64,000 nt of DNA from Sepioteuthis lessoniana (GCA_963585895.1 OY757904.1:7172630-7236629); one strand, 5' to 3'. Counted from the first letter of the stretch, positions 1-11,905 are shown. The notes: a model not told the origin generated them from the letters alone. Translations and numbers: made by a program.

Positions 1-119
1 ATGAAAGGTCATATAAACTAATATTCTGTATATTTAATGAATGAAAGATGATGAACGTGTTATAAAAAGGTCAAGAAATATCTGCTAAACAATACATTAT
101 TTGTTTTCTTGTATATTCA

Positions 120-225
120 TAAGCACTTAACACATACAGAGGCGCATCTCGTGGTGAAGTGTTTTGCGAACTACTCTTGTAGACTATAATGAGTTCGATT
201 CTCACTAAGAGCCATGTACATCTTA
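120..225 (+). repeat. SINE-like tRNA-derived fragment (group C)
   Basis: The stretch starts with a tRNA-like head (GGCGCATCTCGTGGT) and contains a B-box-like GTTCGATTCTC about 55 bases later, the spacing of an internal Pol III promoter. Related B-box-like pieces lie at 21945-22330. No tail or target-site duplication is visible, so this is an old or truncated copy. A decayed tRNA gene is an alternative. Confidence 0.35.
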
Positions 226-681
226 GTAAATAACGATTCGTGCGTAGGAGGTTAAAAATGAAAACTACTGAGAAAGAAAATTTAATGTATCGTTGGGTTA
301 TCTTTTTTTACCTGCAAGATGAATTTTCCAAACGATCGTTAGCAGGTGGCACAAGTAGTTCTTTTAGTGACAAAAGGTACGTAGATAGTTCTCTTTCTCT
401 CTGGATGCAATAAGAAGAAGATGTGAGTTTCGTCCGTCCGTGGACGTTCCTTTCATTGTCATATACATGCAATTACATATCGGATACAGCCAAAATACCT
501 TGTCCATGTGACACAAAATTGAAAACTTTCTTAAATCACAGACATGTCTAAATAACTGAATATAAATAAAGGAACATTATTTGTCAAGTAGGTAAAATGG
601 AGTAAATTTTCTTTCTGTTGAACACATCGACGCATCTATTTTTGTATGATCGTTCCTGCTTCATAAAGTTGATATTCATTA

Positions 682-835
682 ACCTTTTCTTAGTCTGATA
701 CAAAGGCCTGAGATTGCTTACAGCACTTGCTGTTTTAGTCTCCCATCTTAGAAACGAGCTGGCTTATCACTGCTTAACTTCAGTGATCTAGCGAAACTGG
801 TTCTTTCAGCGCGACTTTATTGAAACTCGCTTCAG
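682..835. repeat. Unclassified dispersed repeat D, copy 1
   Basis: This segment is similar to 10637-10795. Both share a GGCTTAT...TTAACTT(C/T)AGTGATC core followed by a related CAGCG-CGACTTT region. No coding potential or terminal structure is visible. It is probably an old interspersed repeat; the class is unknown. Confidence 0.3.
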
Positions 836-839
836 TAAA

Positions 840-2310
840 GTTGTTATAAGAATTGTCTTTTGGATTTTTTTTTACTAAACTGAACTTAATATTCAAATTG
901 TATGATGAATATAACCATATAACCTCAATATTTTTACCCTATAAACTGAACATAACTTATTCTAATAATGTGAATATTATGAGGTATAAATCAAATAACC
1001 TTGATAATCTTTGATAATGTTACAGCACAAAAAGTTTTACAAAATATGTTTTTACGTAAACTTTACAAAAATTCGACCAATACTTTTTGTTTATTATTGT
1101 CACTCACTTCGTTTTAACTTACTGAAATGTTGCTTTTCTTTAGAGATCAGACAGACGTAGCGGTGCCTTTAGTGCGTTTAATTTCGTCTGTTGAACGAAC
1201 GTGAAACATCAAAGGTTTGATTGATCCTGGCACGTAGGATTGGATTTGGGCGAGGTGGATTTACGCAGGATTATTTCTCTACGGGAAATGACTACAGAAA
1301 TTGAAAACCGTTTTATTACTTCCATTTTCCGGTACTTAACCCACTAAACAAGTTACCTTTTCCTCGGTAATAAAAGATATATAAGGGCACTATATTTCAT
1401 ATCGTAGAATCTGGTTGGCTGTTTCTTAGTTTGTGTTACGTGCTGGGCTGTTTCCAAGCATATGTATTTTAAGAATTGTAGGATTTCCTCAGTGAAATCT
1501 CCCAAAAAGAATTTAGTCAATTCAGAATCTTGTAACATGTATTGTTACATGTACAAACGAATCCATTACAGAATTTTTGGACTGCATATCTCGTTTAGAA
1601 ACTGACATCAAGGTTTGGCACAGATAACCTTTTTTCATGTTTTTTTGAGTATATCACTGTTATGTAGTTTATATATAACTTCAAACGGATATTTGTGGAT
1701 ATCTTTCATCTTGCATACACAGAAACGATTTTCATGTTTTTTCTCCTCTTCCTACACAAATACACATTTGCCACAAGAAATTAAATGTATCTCTTGATCC
1801 TCTTCTCTTATATTCAGAACAGCCTAGCGTATTGACACATCACTGTTTATTATCTAAATTTAAACTCTGATGCACACACGTACGCACACATACACACGCA
1901 CACGCACATGCACACGCACATCTACGTATACACGCTTTTTAGTCCTCTAGATATTTGACAATGAGTTATCCATTTCTCAAGTTGATTTGGCTTCTGTTCA
2001 GATGTTGAAGAAATCCAGTGAGAAGGGCGTTAGTATTAATCTCATAGTTATGTAAATTTTGTTGGGCAGAATTTGCATAAGAAGACGCAAGAGTAAAAAT
2101 GTTGATTACGATAGTGATAAGGAGAAGTAATGTTAAATCGTATTTTATGTAGTTTTGGTTCAAGCACCTGCAAACATACAAAATGTAGTTAATTACAAAC
2201 TGGATGCTTTAGTGACAGTTAGTAGGGACCACACAATCACTAAAATGAAATACTATTGACTTAAAAAAATAAATAAGATTATCAAGTTCCTTGATGTTTA
2301 CATAATAGAC
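840..2310. other. AT-rich stretch without recognised gene
   Basis: No coding similarity was recognised on either strand. The open frames are short and lack any family motif. A degenerate CA-type microsatellite lies at about 1872-1922. Confidence 0.5.
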
Positions 2311-2317
2311 TATTTTG

Positions 2318-2385
2318 ATTGGTTTCTTTGTTTTAATGGCATATCAACCTTTGTTGGTTATTTAATGCCAGAGCCCCCTTTCTAG
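2318..2385 (-). repeat. AAACC retroposon, 3'-end fragment
   Basis: On the minus strand this is the 3' terminus of the AAACC family: the hairpin between GGCAT and ATGCC type arms followed by a TTGGTTT-type tail complement. Only the last 65 or so bases are present. The full copies at 31558-32125 and 56734-57600 define the family. Confidence 0.6.
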
Positions 2386-2414
2386 AAGGACAGTAGAGAT
2401 ACTATTAAACCCAT

Positions 2415-2555
2415 AGCTGGGAAGATAAGGAGATTCATACCTTTCCTTAGGGTATTTGTCCGAAAGTGAACGTAATAGCGCGACTGGATTTTGAACTCGC
2501 ATACTACGATTCCGAAGTCCATTACTTTAACCATTATACCACGAGGACACCCCCC
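2415..2555 (-). repeat. tRNA-derived SINE fragment
   Basis: Read on the minus strand, it opens with a tRNA-like head (GGTGTCCTCGTGGTATAATG) and has a GAGTTCAAAATCC B-box-like segment, then the body seen in SINE family A. It sits between two AAACC retroposon fragments. It is diverged and has no clear target-site duplication. Confidence 0.5.
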
Positions 2556-2639
2556 AGACTATATATATACTATTTTGATATACTTAACGCTTACTACGAT
2601 GGTTAAATTTGTTCGGCTCTGTTGCCAGAGTTTAAAAAA

Positions 2640-2998
2640 TGACTATGGCTTGCAGAGGAATAAGACCCCTCACTAAAAAAGCAGTGTCCAGGGTAAAACA
2701 TTAAATTACATCTGACGCTAAGGCTGAAGTTCTGGAGAAGTGGAGGATGTGCCATCGCCATTACTCCCAGTTTCACTCTGAACCGAAGTGGTCGTACCTG
2801 TGACGGTCCCATCTATGGCTCAAGTAGATCTATTTAGAAATAGTTCGTATTCGATCGGACCGTGTGCAAAAAAAAAAAAAAAAAAAAAAAATCCCTCTTA
2901 AGAAACAACTACCCAAAAATTGTAACTATAAGCGTACAATGAATGTTATAACCCGGGAGGGATTGACTTGCCGTTAAAATCGATCGATCAATCAATCA
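2640..2998 (+). repeat. AAACC-family retroposon, diverged copy
   Basis: The 5' half matches the family (GCAGAGGAATAAGACCCCTC, then the conserved GTGTCCAG and ACTCCCAG...CTCTGAACC blocks). A 23-base A run lies at 2868-2890. The 3' end has the hairpin-like GGGATTGAC segment followed by a tail of CAATCAAT type rather than AAACC. That links it to the 49775-50065 copy and suggests a subfamily with a different tail. Confidence 0.55.
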
Positions 2999-3329
2999 TG
3001 AAATTTGTTGGGTTACAGAAAAAATATAGAAGCAGAAAAGTTTCAAACAGGATTTTGAAGGTCTTTCATTTTTGTATCGTAGCCGTCTCGACTACTCAAA
3101 CCTAAAAATCCCTGGTTTAGAGAAAACGCTGAGTCACCCGTGACGTCAGCTAATAATGACGTCATGCTTACGTTTACGAGTGAATTTCTGTTGTCAAGAC
3201 ACAAAATATTTTTCGAAATAGAGAAATTCTGCCGAGTTACATTGAGGTATTTCATTATTACTTATATTTAAAAGAGGAACTTCCTGTACGCGATAACACA
3301 CAATGTCCTTCACTCAGAATGCAAAAGAA

Positions 3330-4900
3330 GCAACCTGTTACTTCTATTTAAACACAGCAGCCAGCGACCAAAGTAGAAGTTCGATCGGAGGAGAGATATC
3401 TGTTCCTCTCCTAACAGACATTTCCCGGTATTTGTGCCGGTGCTCAAGATTAAGGACAGACTCGACGTCGAATGGCCTCCGGCTTCGGATGGTATACCTG
3501 CAGGTTGGCGATTACATAACATTACGTAACACTAGACTCTTGGGTTTAGTTCAAGCTATGAGCAGATATACCAGCAGGTATCACGTAACATATCGAGTGA
3601 GTCCAAGTCCAACAGTAGGCTCATCTGGCTCATCTAAACCCCCACAATAAAAAAGACCATGTGTCAAGTCTTGTCTTTTGGGAGGTTGAGATAAATATCC
3701 CGAGGAGAGGTATCTGTTTCTCTCACAGCAGCAAGCGGCCAAACATGAGGTACACGTCTCTACTACCAGACAGCGGCCTATGAGGGATCTGCACCTCTAC
3801 CACCAGCCAGCAGCTGACGTGGAATCCAACCAATCACAGCCGCAGACCCAGTACAGCCGATGCCAGTTTCCAACCAATCAGCGAAACCTTCTCAAACAGC
3901 TCTTTTCAGAGTTAATTTTCAGAAAGTCATAAACCACCTCTCCTAAGAGCTAACTTCAGAAAGCCTCTGGTTTCCTAACTACACCTCTTTGCAGATATTA
4001 TGAGAAGACAACGCAGCCAACCAGCAGCACTTGTTCCTGCCTCACCAAGCTGCTGACCTGCTCTAACTTCACCCAACAGCACCTGCACCGGCATCACCAT
4101 CAGCAGACACCCGTAGACCAGCTCCAGCTTCTCCAAACAGCAGACACCTGCAGACCAACTACAGCTTCAAGCGGCAAACACCTGCATCACCAGGCAGCAG
4201 TTCCTGTACCACCAAGAAACAGTTCTTGCAGACCAGCTTCAGCTTCACCAAGCAGCAAACACCTGCATCACCAAGCAGCAGACATCTGCATTACCCTAGT
4301 CTACGAACAACAATTCTGCTGCAATTCGAGGTCACATCGACATACCTCCGGGTAACCAAAAATTGCATGAACCGTGGCATCGATCATCCAGCCTCTACAT
4401 AATATGCATCCATATCTTCGACTATCCCCAGCTACGTCTACAACCTGACCATACAGCTACACCTACGGTCTGCATCAAGCACCGAGACCATTCTAGGGAT
4501 CACTCTGATATTCTTGACGCGTTGTTACCCAGAACTTATAGACAACCGAGTCTACGCCTTTTCTACAGCACCAACTTTTAACACCACAGAGACTATACAG
4601 CCATTATACAGTAAAAGTGATTCTACACCCATGCACATTTTTCGTGTACGATTCGCTCAAGAAAAACCCGACATTTAAACTTACCCACTTGTCCTTGTCA
4701 TTTGTCCCGTCCTTTGTCAATCCCTTCTCCACATATAAAAACGTTTGCGGGATCGACGCATTTATCGGTCTCGAAACAACTATTTTTAGATGAAGTATTG
4801 TCGATCATTACCATTAATTTTGACTATTATTTTTCATTATTCGTATAGTTGTAAGCAGGGAAGATATTTATCCGAATCCCCACTCATCAAGGATCAATAT
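3330..4900 (+). repeat. GC-richer LTR-like block with CAGCA-rich minisatellite
   Basis: Base composition is markedly more GC-rich than the flanks. A segment containing GGAGAG(A/G)TATCTGTT(C/T)CTCTC occurs twice, at about 3388 and 3700. From 4060 to 4300 there are degenerate units of about 36-39 bp built around CACCTGCAGACCAGCTTCAG, giving a Gln/Pro/Thr-rich translation. A TATA-like CATATAAAAACG lies at 4733, followed by sequence like an LTR R-U5 region. No flanking direct repeat or pol was found. A solo LTR or a non-autonomous retroelement is likely; a diverged gene promoter is an alternative. Confidence 0.35.
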
Positions 4901-6285
4901 TAACATTAGTATATCCGTGATATACTAACACTGAACACAACGGAAGGAAAGACAAGATAAACGCATTTGCACATAGAAGATCATTTTACTATGTATATAC
5001 ATCGTATGAATACGAAAGGTTTTAATGAGAAAGAATACAGAAACGTGTCCCAACAGCTAAAATATTCATATATTGTCCTATGAAATATATTAATATGTTG
5101 AAGTCGTAACAAAATTGAAAAAACAAACTTGCGTGAAAGTAAAATAGCCACGTAACTTTACCCTTCCCTAGTAGAGTCCGACAACAGAAGTAAAAGAAGT
5201 CTAGAATGCGTTGTGTGACTGTCATGTGACGCCCTACGAGGAACCTACAGGACACTACTATTTTCTAAGGGGAGATCATTATTCATCGTCTTTATTCATC
5301 ATCTTAATTCTTGCTTTTGCCTCAACTCACTCTGGTATAGTTGCAACAGCAATACTATTAATGTCATTATCTAAAAAATAAATAACAGTAAATATGGCGC
5401 CGAGAGAGACGGAGAATAGAATAAAGGATTAGTTTAAAATGTTAGATTTAGGCTTTTGCCTTTTAATGGCTTTCTGTTTCTCCTACAGTTAGAGAACAGT
5501 AGGATATACAGAAAAGTTTCCCCGAGACAAAATGAAAGAGAGTTTGGATCTCACAGAAAGTTTATCCTTCATTGTTTCCGATATGTGCTATTTTCATTTT
5601 GTCATAGATTGACGCCCTGAATGAGTTGTGATAACAAAGTAACTAAAAACTAAAATGAAAGAAAAAAAAAAACATGTCAAATTTACAATAATAAAGCATA
5701 TACGGAGCAATGATTATTTTAGTCCTTTAAACACTAATGTATAAAGATAATTTTAAATAAAAGACTTTGACCTTTCAAATTTCTAAATTGTTGTATATGC
5801 AATAAACAACAATATTTTTAATTTGATTAAAGGAGAATCAGTTGCATTTAAAGAAAATAGGAACTTTTTTCGAGATAAAAGTGGGAATAATTTTAATGTT
5901 TATACGAACAGGTTGAATTCTTGTCCTCTGGATGTTCATCTACTCCGTATTTAATTGACAAAATTAACAAAAAAAAAAAAAAAAAAATCAAATACAAATT
6001 ACATTCAAACATCACTCCAGGATAGAAACATCTTTATTATATGCTCTTTGATTATTTCATTGAAAGTTTGTGAATGGTTTCTATATTCAAGCTTTTATTA
6101 ATTGCATCTGGTATAATTTACTTGAGTCTGAAATATTGGACTGTTTGTAAAATAACGCTAAACCCGAAATATTGAGCTAATAGGTTCAAGTAGTAAAATT
6201 TGATTATTCTTTTTTTATCATGAATGAATTTGTAATTATTAGAGATTTCATGTGATGATATTGTCTTTCTTTTACAACACCACAC
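4901..6285. other. AT-rich stretch, nothing recognised
   Basis: No coding similarity, RNA-like fold or repeat family was recognised. Homopolymer A runs occur at about 5663 and 5970. Confidence 0.5.
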
Positions 6286-6387
6286 AAAAAACAAAAACAA
6301 ACAAACAAACAAAAAAAACAAACAAACAAACAAAAAAACAACAACAACAAAAAAACAAAACAAAAAATAAAAACAAAAACAAAAAAA
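6283..6387. repeat. Low-complexity (CAAA)n/A-rich tract
   Basis: The tract consists of imperfect CAAA, CAA and A-run units. The minus-strand open frames over it are Phe/Leu/Cys-rich low complexity and not genes. Confidence 0.85.
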
Positions 6388-6827
6388 TGCAAAGATGACG
6401 ATTTGATTTTATCGTTTTGTCAAAATAGCGATAAAATTATTCAATCAAAATAATAACATTATGTATTCATTCCGTTAATTTAAAATGTTTTATAAGAATA
6501 TGATGAAATAAAAATACAACAAAGATTTTAGACTAAAAATCAGTTTTAAATAATCCTCTATTGTTTCTTTTTCATTTATAGAGAAAGAGTAGGAACTGAA
6601 GAAATCATACCTTATATTTTACTTTGTATCTTGGTTTCATTAAGAAGCGTAGACAAATACAATAAGGGCTTAAAGAGGTTCTGATAAAAAAAAGTAGACA
6701 TTTACGAAGCAATACTATAAACATTAATATATTTGTTTGTATCTACCAACTTACTGAGTGAAACACCCACTAGACCCCTCGAAGCACATGAACGTTGGTG
6801 TTTCAAATTGCATTACATTCTGTGAAT

Positions 6828-7114
6828 GGAGGTGCCCGTGGTGTAATGGTTATCGTCCTAGGAAATGAACACGACGACACGAGTTCAAATCCTGGACGAG
6901 ACCGATTGCATTTCACACTAATACCCTTGGGAAAGGTATGAATCCAATAATTCTCCCTCCAGCTATGGGTAAATAGTTGGACAGACTGGGTTCTTCAGCC
7001 TTGGTGAGGCAACTAGTCTAGTAGAAGGAAAACTCTGAATTCAAACCTGTCAAACTCCGCTTAAAAATTGACCTTGTGTCATATCCTGCCCGAGCAGAGG
7101 GGTTGATAAATATG
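6828..7114 (+). repeat. SINE family A, full length with target-site duplication
   Basis: A tRNA-derived head (GGTGCCCGTGGTGTAATGGT as A-box region, then GAGTTCAAATCC as B box) is followed by a body with a TAATACCCTTGGGAAAGGTA block and an AAAACTCTGAATTCAAACC block. The 3' end is CAGAGGGGTTGATAAATA. The 16-base repeat ATTACATTCTGTGAAT flanks it at 6812-6827 and 7115-7130, so the boundaries are exact and insertion by LINE-type target-primed reverse transcription is supported. This is the best reference copy in the window. Confidence 0.9.
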
Positions 7115-7130
7115 ATTACATTCTGTGAAT

Positions 7131-8841
7131 TCATCAATAATTATATCTAAGATGAAAAACTATTTGATTGTAATAAATCTAAAACTATGGAAGAGTTAGT
7201 TTAATAAGAAAATGCTTAATATTTAAAACTATCTATTCGAATTATATATTAAAACTTAGTTTTTTTTTTTTACTTCCAATTCTTTTATTTCACTTTTTTT
7301 TTATTGTTGGCAGGTTCACCTACATTTGCCTATTATTAGTATTGTTTTGATTAAGTGTCGTTTTGTTGTTTATTTGAAAAGTCAGACGTTATTGTATTGT
7401 TAACGAATTCGAGAGCCCTCCAGATTGAAACTATGTGACCCAAGTCAGTTTACTTCGTGAAGTTATTTGCACTAATCTTTGACTGGCATCAGCGTTGTAA
7501 ATTGCCAGAAGTGAATGAAGAGATACCTTGCCCTTTAAACAAGCGCATATGTCAATGGAGTATGTGAATCACGTGATAGTCAAGCAAGCCAAGATTGGCT
7601 TACTTTTTAGCCCGCCTTAACATTCTTGGCGCCTTTTTTCTTTTTACTCTAACGAAAATCATCTGTGTGCAAATTTAAACCTCGATCTTAAATTTAGCAA
7701 TGCTGGTATAAAATTAAATGTTTCCTCTCATCACCCCAAATCGTAAACTTTATCAGCTTTAAATTCCAAAGTGTAAAGCGGATTTCCAAAGAATCTTTTG
7801 CAAAATCTATTCAATTATTTATCTTTGAGTAATTATTTCGACATCATTTTTTTTTAGAAATGTTGCTATAGAAATAAAAATTGGCTGTAGCCACAATATG
7901 AAACTGTGAGCGTGAAAATTTAACTTTCTTTAGTGAAAAATAAAGATATTATAATAAGAGCCGTCGCAGTTTTGTAACAAAAAAAACAACAACAGAATCG
8001 TGTGTCAAAAAATGCAAAACAAATCATTAGATTTTTTAATAAAATTATGACCATTAAAAGTCAATTCTTAAAGATGATAATTCTTATCTATGCATACATA
8101 ATCTATTTGTCTCTGATCAGCCCTTAACATTCCCTTATTGCTTGTCTCGAAAAGACACATCTCTTTTACATTCAAGAACACATCAGAATTTTAATCTCTT
8201 TGGTCAAGTTGCTGGCAATTGTAAAACTACTAAAGTACTGCATTCTTATATCCGAACTCTAAACAATTCGTTGGTGTATTTTCAAAGAAGTAGGCATATT
8301 TTCTTTAATTCTTTTTAATTGTTAAATAATTATAATGTTGAATTATGAAACGAATTGTATTGATTTCTTACTAGAAAAGAAATCTTAGATGCATATTTAT
8401 GTTGAGGATATTAATTTGTCCTAGAAAAGTATCTTTGCATTGTAAATCACCGACATCCGAAAAATACAGTACATTCTTACAAATCCAGTTATGAATAAAA
8501 TAAATCAATAATTGACCAACTCTCGGAAATTTGAAGTTACGCAGATGTAGTTATAATTTAAAAGTGTGGATATACTATTCATTCTCAATCGTACATATTT
8601 TCATGTCATATTCCATATCTCGGTTAAATTTGAAATGAAGTAAATATTTTTTTCAAGGTTGCCATGAGAATATTATTCTAATTCAGGGGTTTTAGCAAGA
8701 TAGTAAAATTATGAAGAGTAATATGAGTATATTGATCTATAGATAAACGTGTCTTAGTAGAATGAGAATTCATTTAATTATTCCGATGGATATTTTAAGG
8801 AGATGAACTAAAATAACTCTTCGTTGTTTATTAAAATAGCT
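7131..8841. other. AT-rich stretch, nothing recognised
   Basis: No protein similarity or repeat family was recognised. A slightly GC-richer patch at 7540-7635 includes CACGTGA and GGCGCC sites but cannot be assigned. Confidence 0.45.
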
Positions 8842-8858
8842 ATAACAGATTTATCACA

Positions 8859-9116
8859 GGTGCCCGTGGTTATCGTCGCAGGAAATGGACACGGCGACAC
8901 GAGTTCAAATCCTGAACGTGACTGATTGCATTTCACATAACATTAATACCCTTGGTATGAATCCAGTTATTCTCCCTCCAGCAATGGGTAAATAGTAGAG
9001 CAGACTAGGTTCTTCAGCCTTGGTGAGGCAACTAGTCTGAATTCAAACCTGTTCAACTCCGCTTAAAAATTGACCTTATGTCATATCCTGCCCAAGCGGA
9101 GGGGTTGGTAAATATG
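8859..9116 (+). repeat. SINE family A with target-site duplication
   Basis: Same family as 6828-7114. The A-box region is shortened by a few bases and the piece between the TAGTCT and AATTCAAACC blocks is missing. The 17-base repeat ATAACAGATTTATCACA lies at 8842-8858 and recurs with one mismatch at 9117-9133. The tail is a short TAAATATG. Confidence 0.88.
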
Positions 9117-9460
9117 ATAACGGATTTATCACAACAAATTTCATAAATGATTATGAAATTTATAAGATATAAAACAAAATATGCCTATATGAATGATTAG
9201 GAAGAATTTGTTTATCCTCTCTGGGAAGCCAAAAGGTTTGATCGAGAGCTTGCAAATTTGGCATGCATATTTCTTGGAACATTAAGTGACTTGACAACAG
9301 TTACTCACGGAGGAAGAAAGGGGATATCTAACAAGAAATAATAATCACTAGGAAACCATAATGCGGCAAGATGTAATCAATTTCAATTTCTAAAATTAAA
9401 AATCAATGAATTATTTTATTAATAATTAATTATTCACATTTGATTAAAAATTACAATTTA

Positions 9461-9527
9461 TGATTATAGATAGTTCTACTGTATGATTATAGATAGTTCT
9501 ACTGTATGATTATAGATAGTTCTACCT
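9461..9527. repeat. Tandem repeat, about 23 bp x 2.9
   Basis: The unit TGATTATAGATAGTTCTACT plus GTA repeats almost perfectly. The high identity points to a recent duplication by slippage. Confidence 0.85.
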
Positions 9528-9552
9528 GTAGATGCTAAATAGTATTATTATT

Positions 9553-9782
9553 TAGTTATACTGGTCTAGTAGGTTGAGTATTCGCCAATAGACCGGGTTT
9601 CAATCCCAGGTTGAGTCATTCAAAAGGCTGAAAAAATGGTACTTGCTTATAAGTTAGGGATAAAGAGTAGTGGAGCAATCTAGAGAAAGAAGTAGAACTC
9701 TCCCCTAAAAACCTCGGTGTAGTAGCTAATGAAAAGGAGTCTTTGAGTCGCTCTCGACTTCAGTCGCTAACTTTACTTTTAT
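9553..9782 (+). repeat. SINE family B, diverged copy
   Basis: A tRNA-derived head (GGTCTAGTAGGTTGAGTATT, then a GGGTTTCAATCCCAGG B box) is followed by the family B body: AATGGTACTTG, TGGAGCAATC, and the terminal CGACT...CGCTAACTTTACTTTT. It matches 36454-36719 throughout but is shorter. Confidence 0.75.
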
Positions 9783-10002
9783 TGCTTAGTTGGGATTAAC
9801 AATATTTACGAAAATACGGATATCGATAAATTGTTTACATTTTTACAGTGTTTTACAATCATTATCACAAGTAATGATCCAAGCTTCGGTGGTACATATA
9901 CTAAAATTAGTCCATGTCTTAATTACTTAAACGTTGGAGACTGACACATCGACTATTAATTCATCAGAACTGGGCATATAAACTGCTACTCACATTTAAC
10001 TG

Positions 10003-10132
10003 CTGGGCACTTTAGCCTTGGTATGGCAACCGGTCTAGGAGAAGGAAAACTCTGAACTCAAACCAGTTAAATTCCGTTTAAAGATTGATCTTGTTTCGCA
10101 TCCTGCCCGTCCAGAGGGGTTGGTAAATACAA
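10003..10132 (+). repeat. SINE family A, 5'-truncated copy
   Basis: Only the 3' half is present, from the TTAGCCTTGG block to CAGAGGGGTTGGTAAATA. The 11-base direct repeat ACATTTAACTG flanks it at 9992-10002 and 10133-10143, so the truncation happened at insertion, as is typical of LINE-mobilised elements. Confidence 0.75.
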
Positions 10133-10154
10133 ACATTTAACTGTTTGAGTTTTA

Positions 10155-10242
10155 TACTCACACACACAGACACACACACACACACACACACACATGTACA
10201 CACACACACACATACACACACACACATGCTCACACACGCGCA
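10155..10242. repeat. (CA)n microsatellite
   Basis: Interrupted CA dinucleotide array. The open frames across it encode only His/Thr or Cys/Val runs. Confidence 0.95.
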
Positions 10243-10289
10243 CAAGCATGCACACCTCTTCTTCTCTCTCTGTTTTTCTCTCTATGTAT

Positions 10290-10556
10290 ATATTTACCGA
10301 ACCTCTCCGCCACGAACAGGATATGACATGAGATCATTTTGTAAAATGCAGTAAAGTTGGTTTGACTTTATAGTTTCCATTCTCCAAGGTTAAGGTAACA
10401 CAGTCTTCTCTTCTATTTGTTCATAGCTTAGATAAGATTGATTCATGCCTTTCCCAAAAGGTATTACCGCGAAAAACGCAAACAACGTCATCCAGGATTT
10501 GAACTTCGGTCGCCGATTCCATTTCCTACGACGATAATTGTTACGCTAATCGCGCA
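10290..10556 (-). repeat. SINE family A, diverged copy
   Basis: The reverse complement runs from a tRNA-like head with GATTTGAACTTCGG as the complement of the B box, through the CATGCCTTTCCCAAAAGGTA block, to the CAGGATATGACATGAG tail region. The middle part is shortened and diverged. Confidence 0.65.
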
Positions 10557-10636
10557 TCTCTCTATGTTTATATACCTACATACATATATGCATACATGTC
10601 ATACGTTGTTATTATTCATCAAGTTATGCTTAGTTT

Positions 10637-10795
10637 GTCACAGAGACCTTAATTTACTTATAGCACCTACTTTTGATAAGTAGTTACCCTTTCAAGTACT
10701 GAGTAGGCTTATAATTTCTTAACTTTAGTGATCCAGTGGGAAACAGGTACTTTAAGCGGGACTTGACAGTAAATCCCGTCACACGTTGTTTACTT
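10637..10795. repeat. Unclassified dispersed repeat D, copy 2
   Basis: See the copy at 682-835. The best preserved part is TTAACTTTAGTGATCCAGTG. The class is unknown. Confidence 0.3.
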
Positions 10796-11105
10796 GTTAT
10801 TCGTATCTCCGAAACGATTATTGTACATTATATTTATGATATATTAATGAATAATGTTTTAGTTATAGTCTCATATTCCTGCTTGTATACGTTCTTGAAT
10901 GGTATTAGTAATAATTTTTTTTTTCCTCAAATGATATGAACCGGGTAAAAACTTTCCGGTAATTCTGCATTGAATTAATCCAATCATCATTTGAAAAACT
11001 TGTCTTGATCGTTGTTAAATTCCTTTTATATTATTTACCATTAGCAGAAAACTTTTCTTGTTTCACATGATCATTTCAGAAGATATACTCACTCACGCAC
11101 CCCCC

Positions 11106-11325
11106 TAACTTGACCAATTATTGTTCGAAAGATCTCAAATTTTGATTGCATGTGTAGAAGCAACACAAAATTTTATGTAGAATTTTTAAATGTTTTTTCC
11201 CTTCAGAATAGGAATACAATTAACGGGAATAGAAAAGGTGTTTTTACATTAAACATAGAATTTTCAGTGTTTCTACACATTCTTTTAAAATTTGAGGTCA
11301 TTTGAACGAGAATTGATCAAATTAT
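11106..11325. repeat. Foldback (long inverted-repeat) element
   Basis: Two imperfect arms of about 80 bases, at 11106-11186 and 11244-11325, are reverse complements. For example GATCTCAAATTTTGATTGCA on the left pairs with TTTTAAAATTTGAGGTCATT on the right, and TGTGTAGAAGC pairs with GTTTCTACACA. The unpaired centre is only about 57 bases, so almost the whole element can fold as one hairpin. No transposase or clear target duplication was seen. It is probably a MITE or foldback transposon; an inverted duplication is an alternative. Confidence 0.65.
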
Positions 11326-11404
11326 TAGGATATCAATTTTTCTGAAACACCCTACACATCTCAAATGATATAAAATTTTTTGAAACATAATATATCATTA
11401 TTAT

Positions 11405-11905
11405 TTACTCCGAGAGAGTTTTAAACACCAGCGTTTGCTGGTGGTCTTTCACTGGAGTTTGAGTGACAGCAAGTCTCCTCAAGTCTCCAGGACTCTTCTC
11501 AGTATTCTAGCTTATTGTTTATTTTTTTTAGAGATTTTCACGCCAGCGTTAGCTGATGGTCTTTCACTGGAGTTTGAGTGACAGCAAGTCTCCTCCAGTA
11601 TCCAGGACTCTTCTCAGTATTCTAGCTTATTGTTTATTTTTTGAGAGTTTTACACACCAGCGTTAGCTGATGGTCTTTCATTGGAGTTTGAGTGACTGCA
11701 AGTCTCCTCAATTCTCCGGGACTCTTCTCAGTATTCTGGTCGATCTCAACAATTCAGTAGTTTGGATGGTCTCCCCTTGCTCTTTTATTTCCAAGTAATC
11801 TAGTCTCTTAATTAATCCTTTGGTAACTGTACCAAGAGCACCAATTATTATTGGTATAAACGTCAGCTTCATGCTCTACAGTTTTTTTCAATCCCCTAGC
11901 AAGTA
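11405..11905 (-). pseudogene. LINE 3' end (family B), with triplicated tail
   Basis: The minus-strand translation gives a conserved C-terminal signature of a non-LTR retrotransposon reverse transcriptase ORF: FIPIIIGALGTVTKGL, then ETIQTTELLRSTRILRRVPE, interrupted by stops. It is followed by a region of about 116 bases present three times in tandem (near 11412, 11530 and 11644), each with GGTCTTTCA(C/T)TGGAGTTTGA on the plus strand. The element ends next to TATTATTATTTACTC, i.e. an ATA-type microsatellite tail. It is 5'-truncated and has no catalytic domain. The same family occurs at 63115-64000. Confidence 0.7.

Noticed and set aside
6828-6905. Possible functional tRNA gene
   Set aside because: The A and B boxes are present, but the segment is the head of a SINE with a target duplication and a 200-base body.
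7540-7640. Possible promoter or snRNA region with CACGTGA and GGCGCC
   Set aside because: No adjoining exon, snRNA fold or conserved box could be identified.
10145-10354. Plus-strand 69-residue frame
   Set aside because: It is a CA microsatellite followed by reverse-complement SINE sequence.
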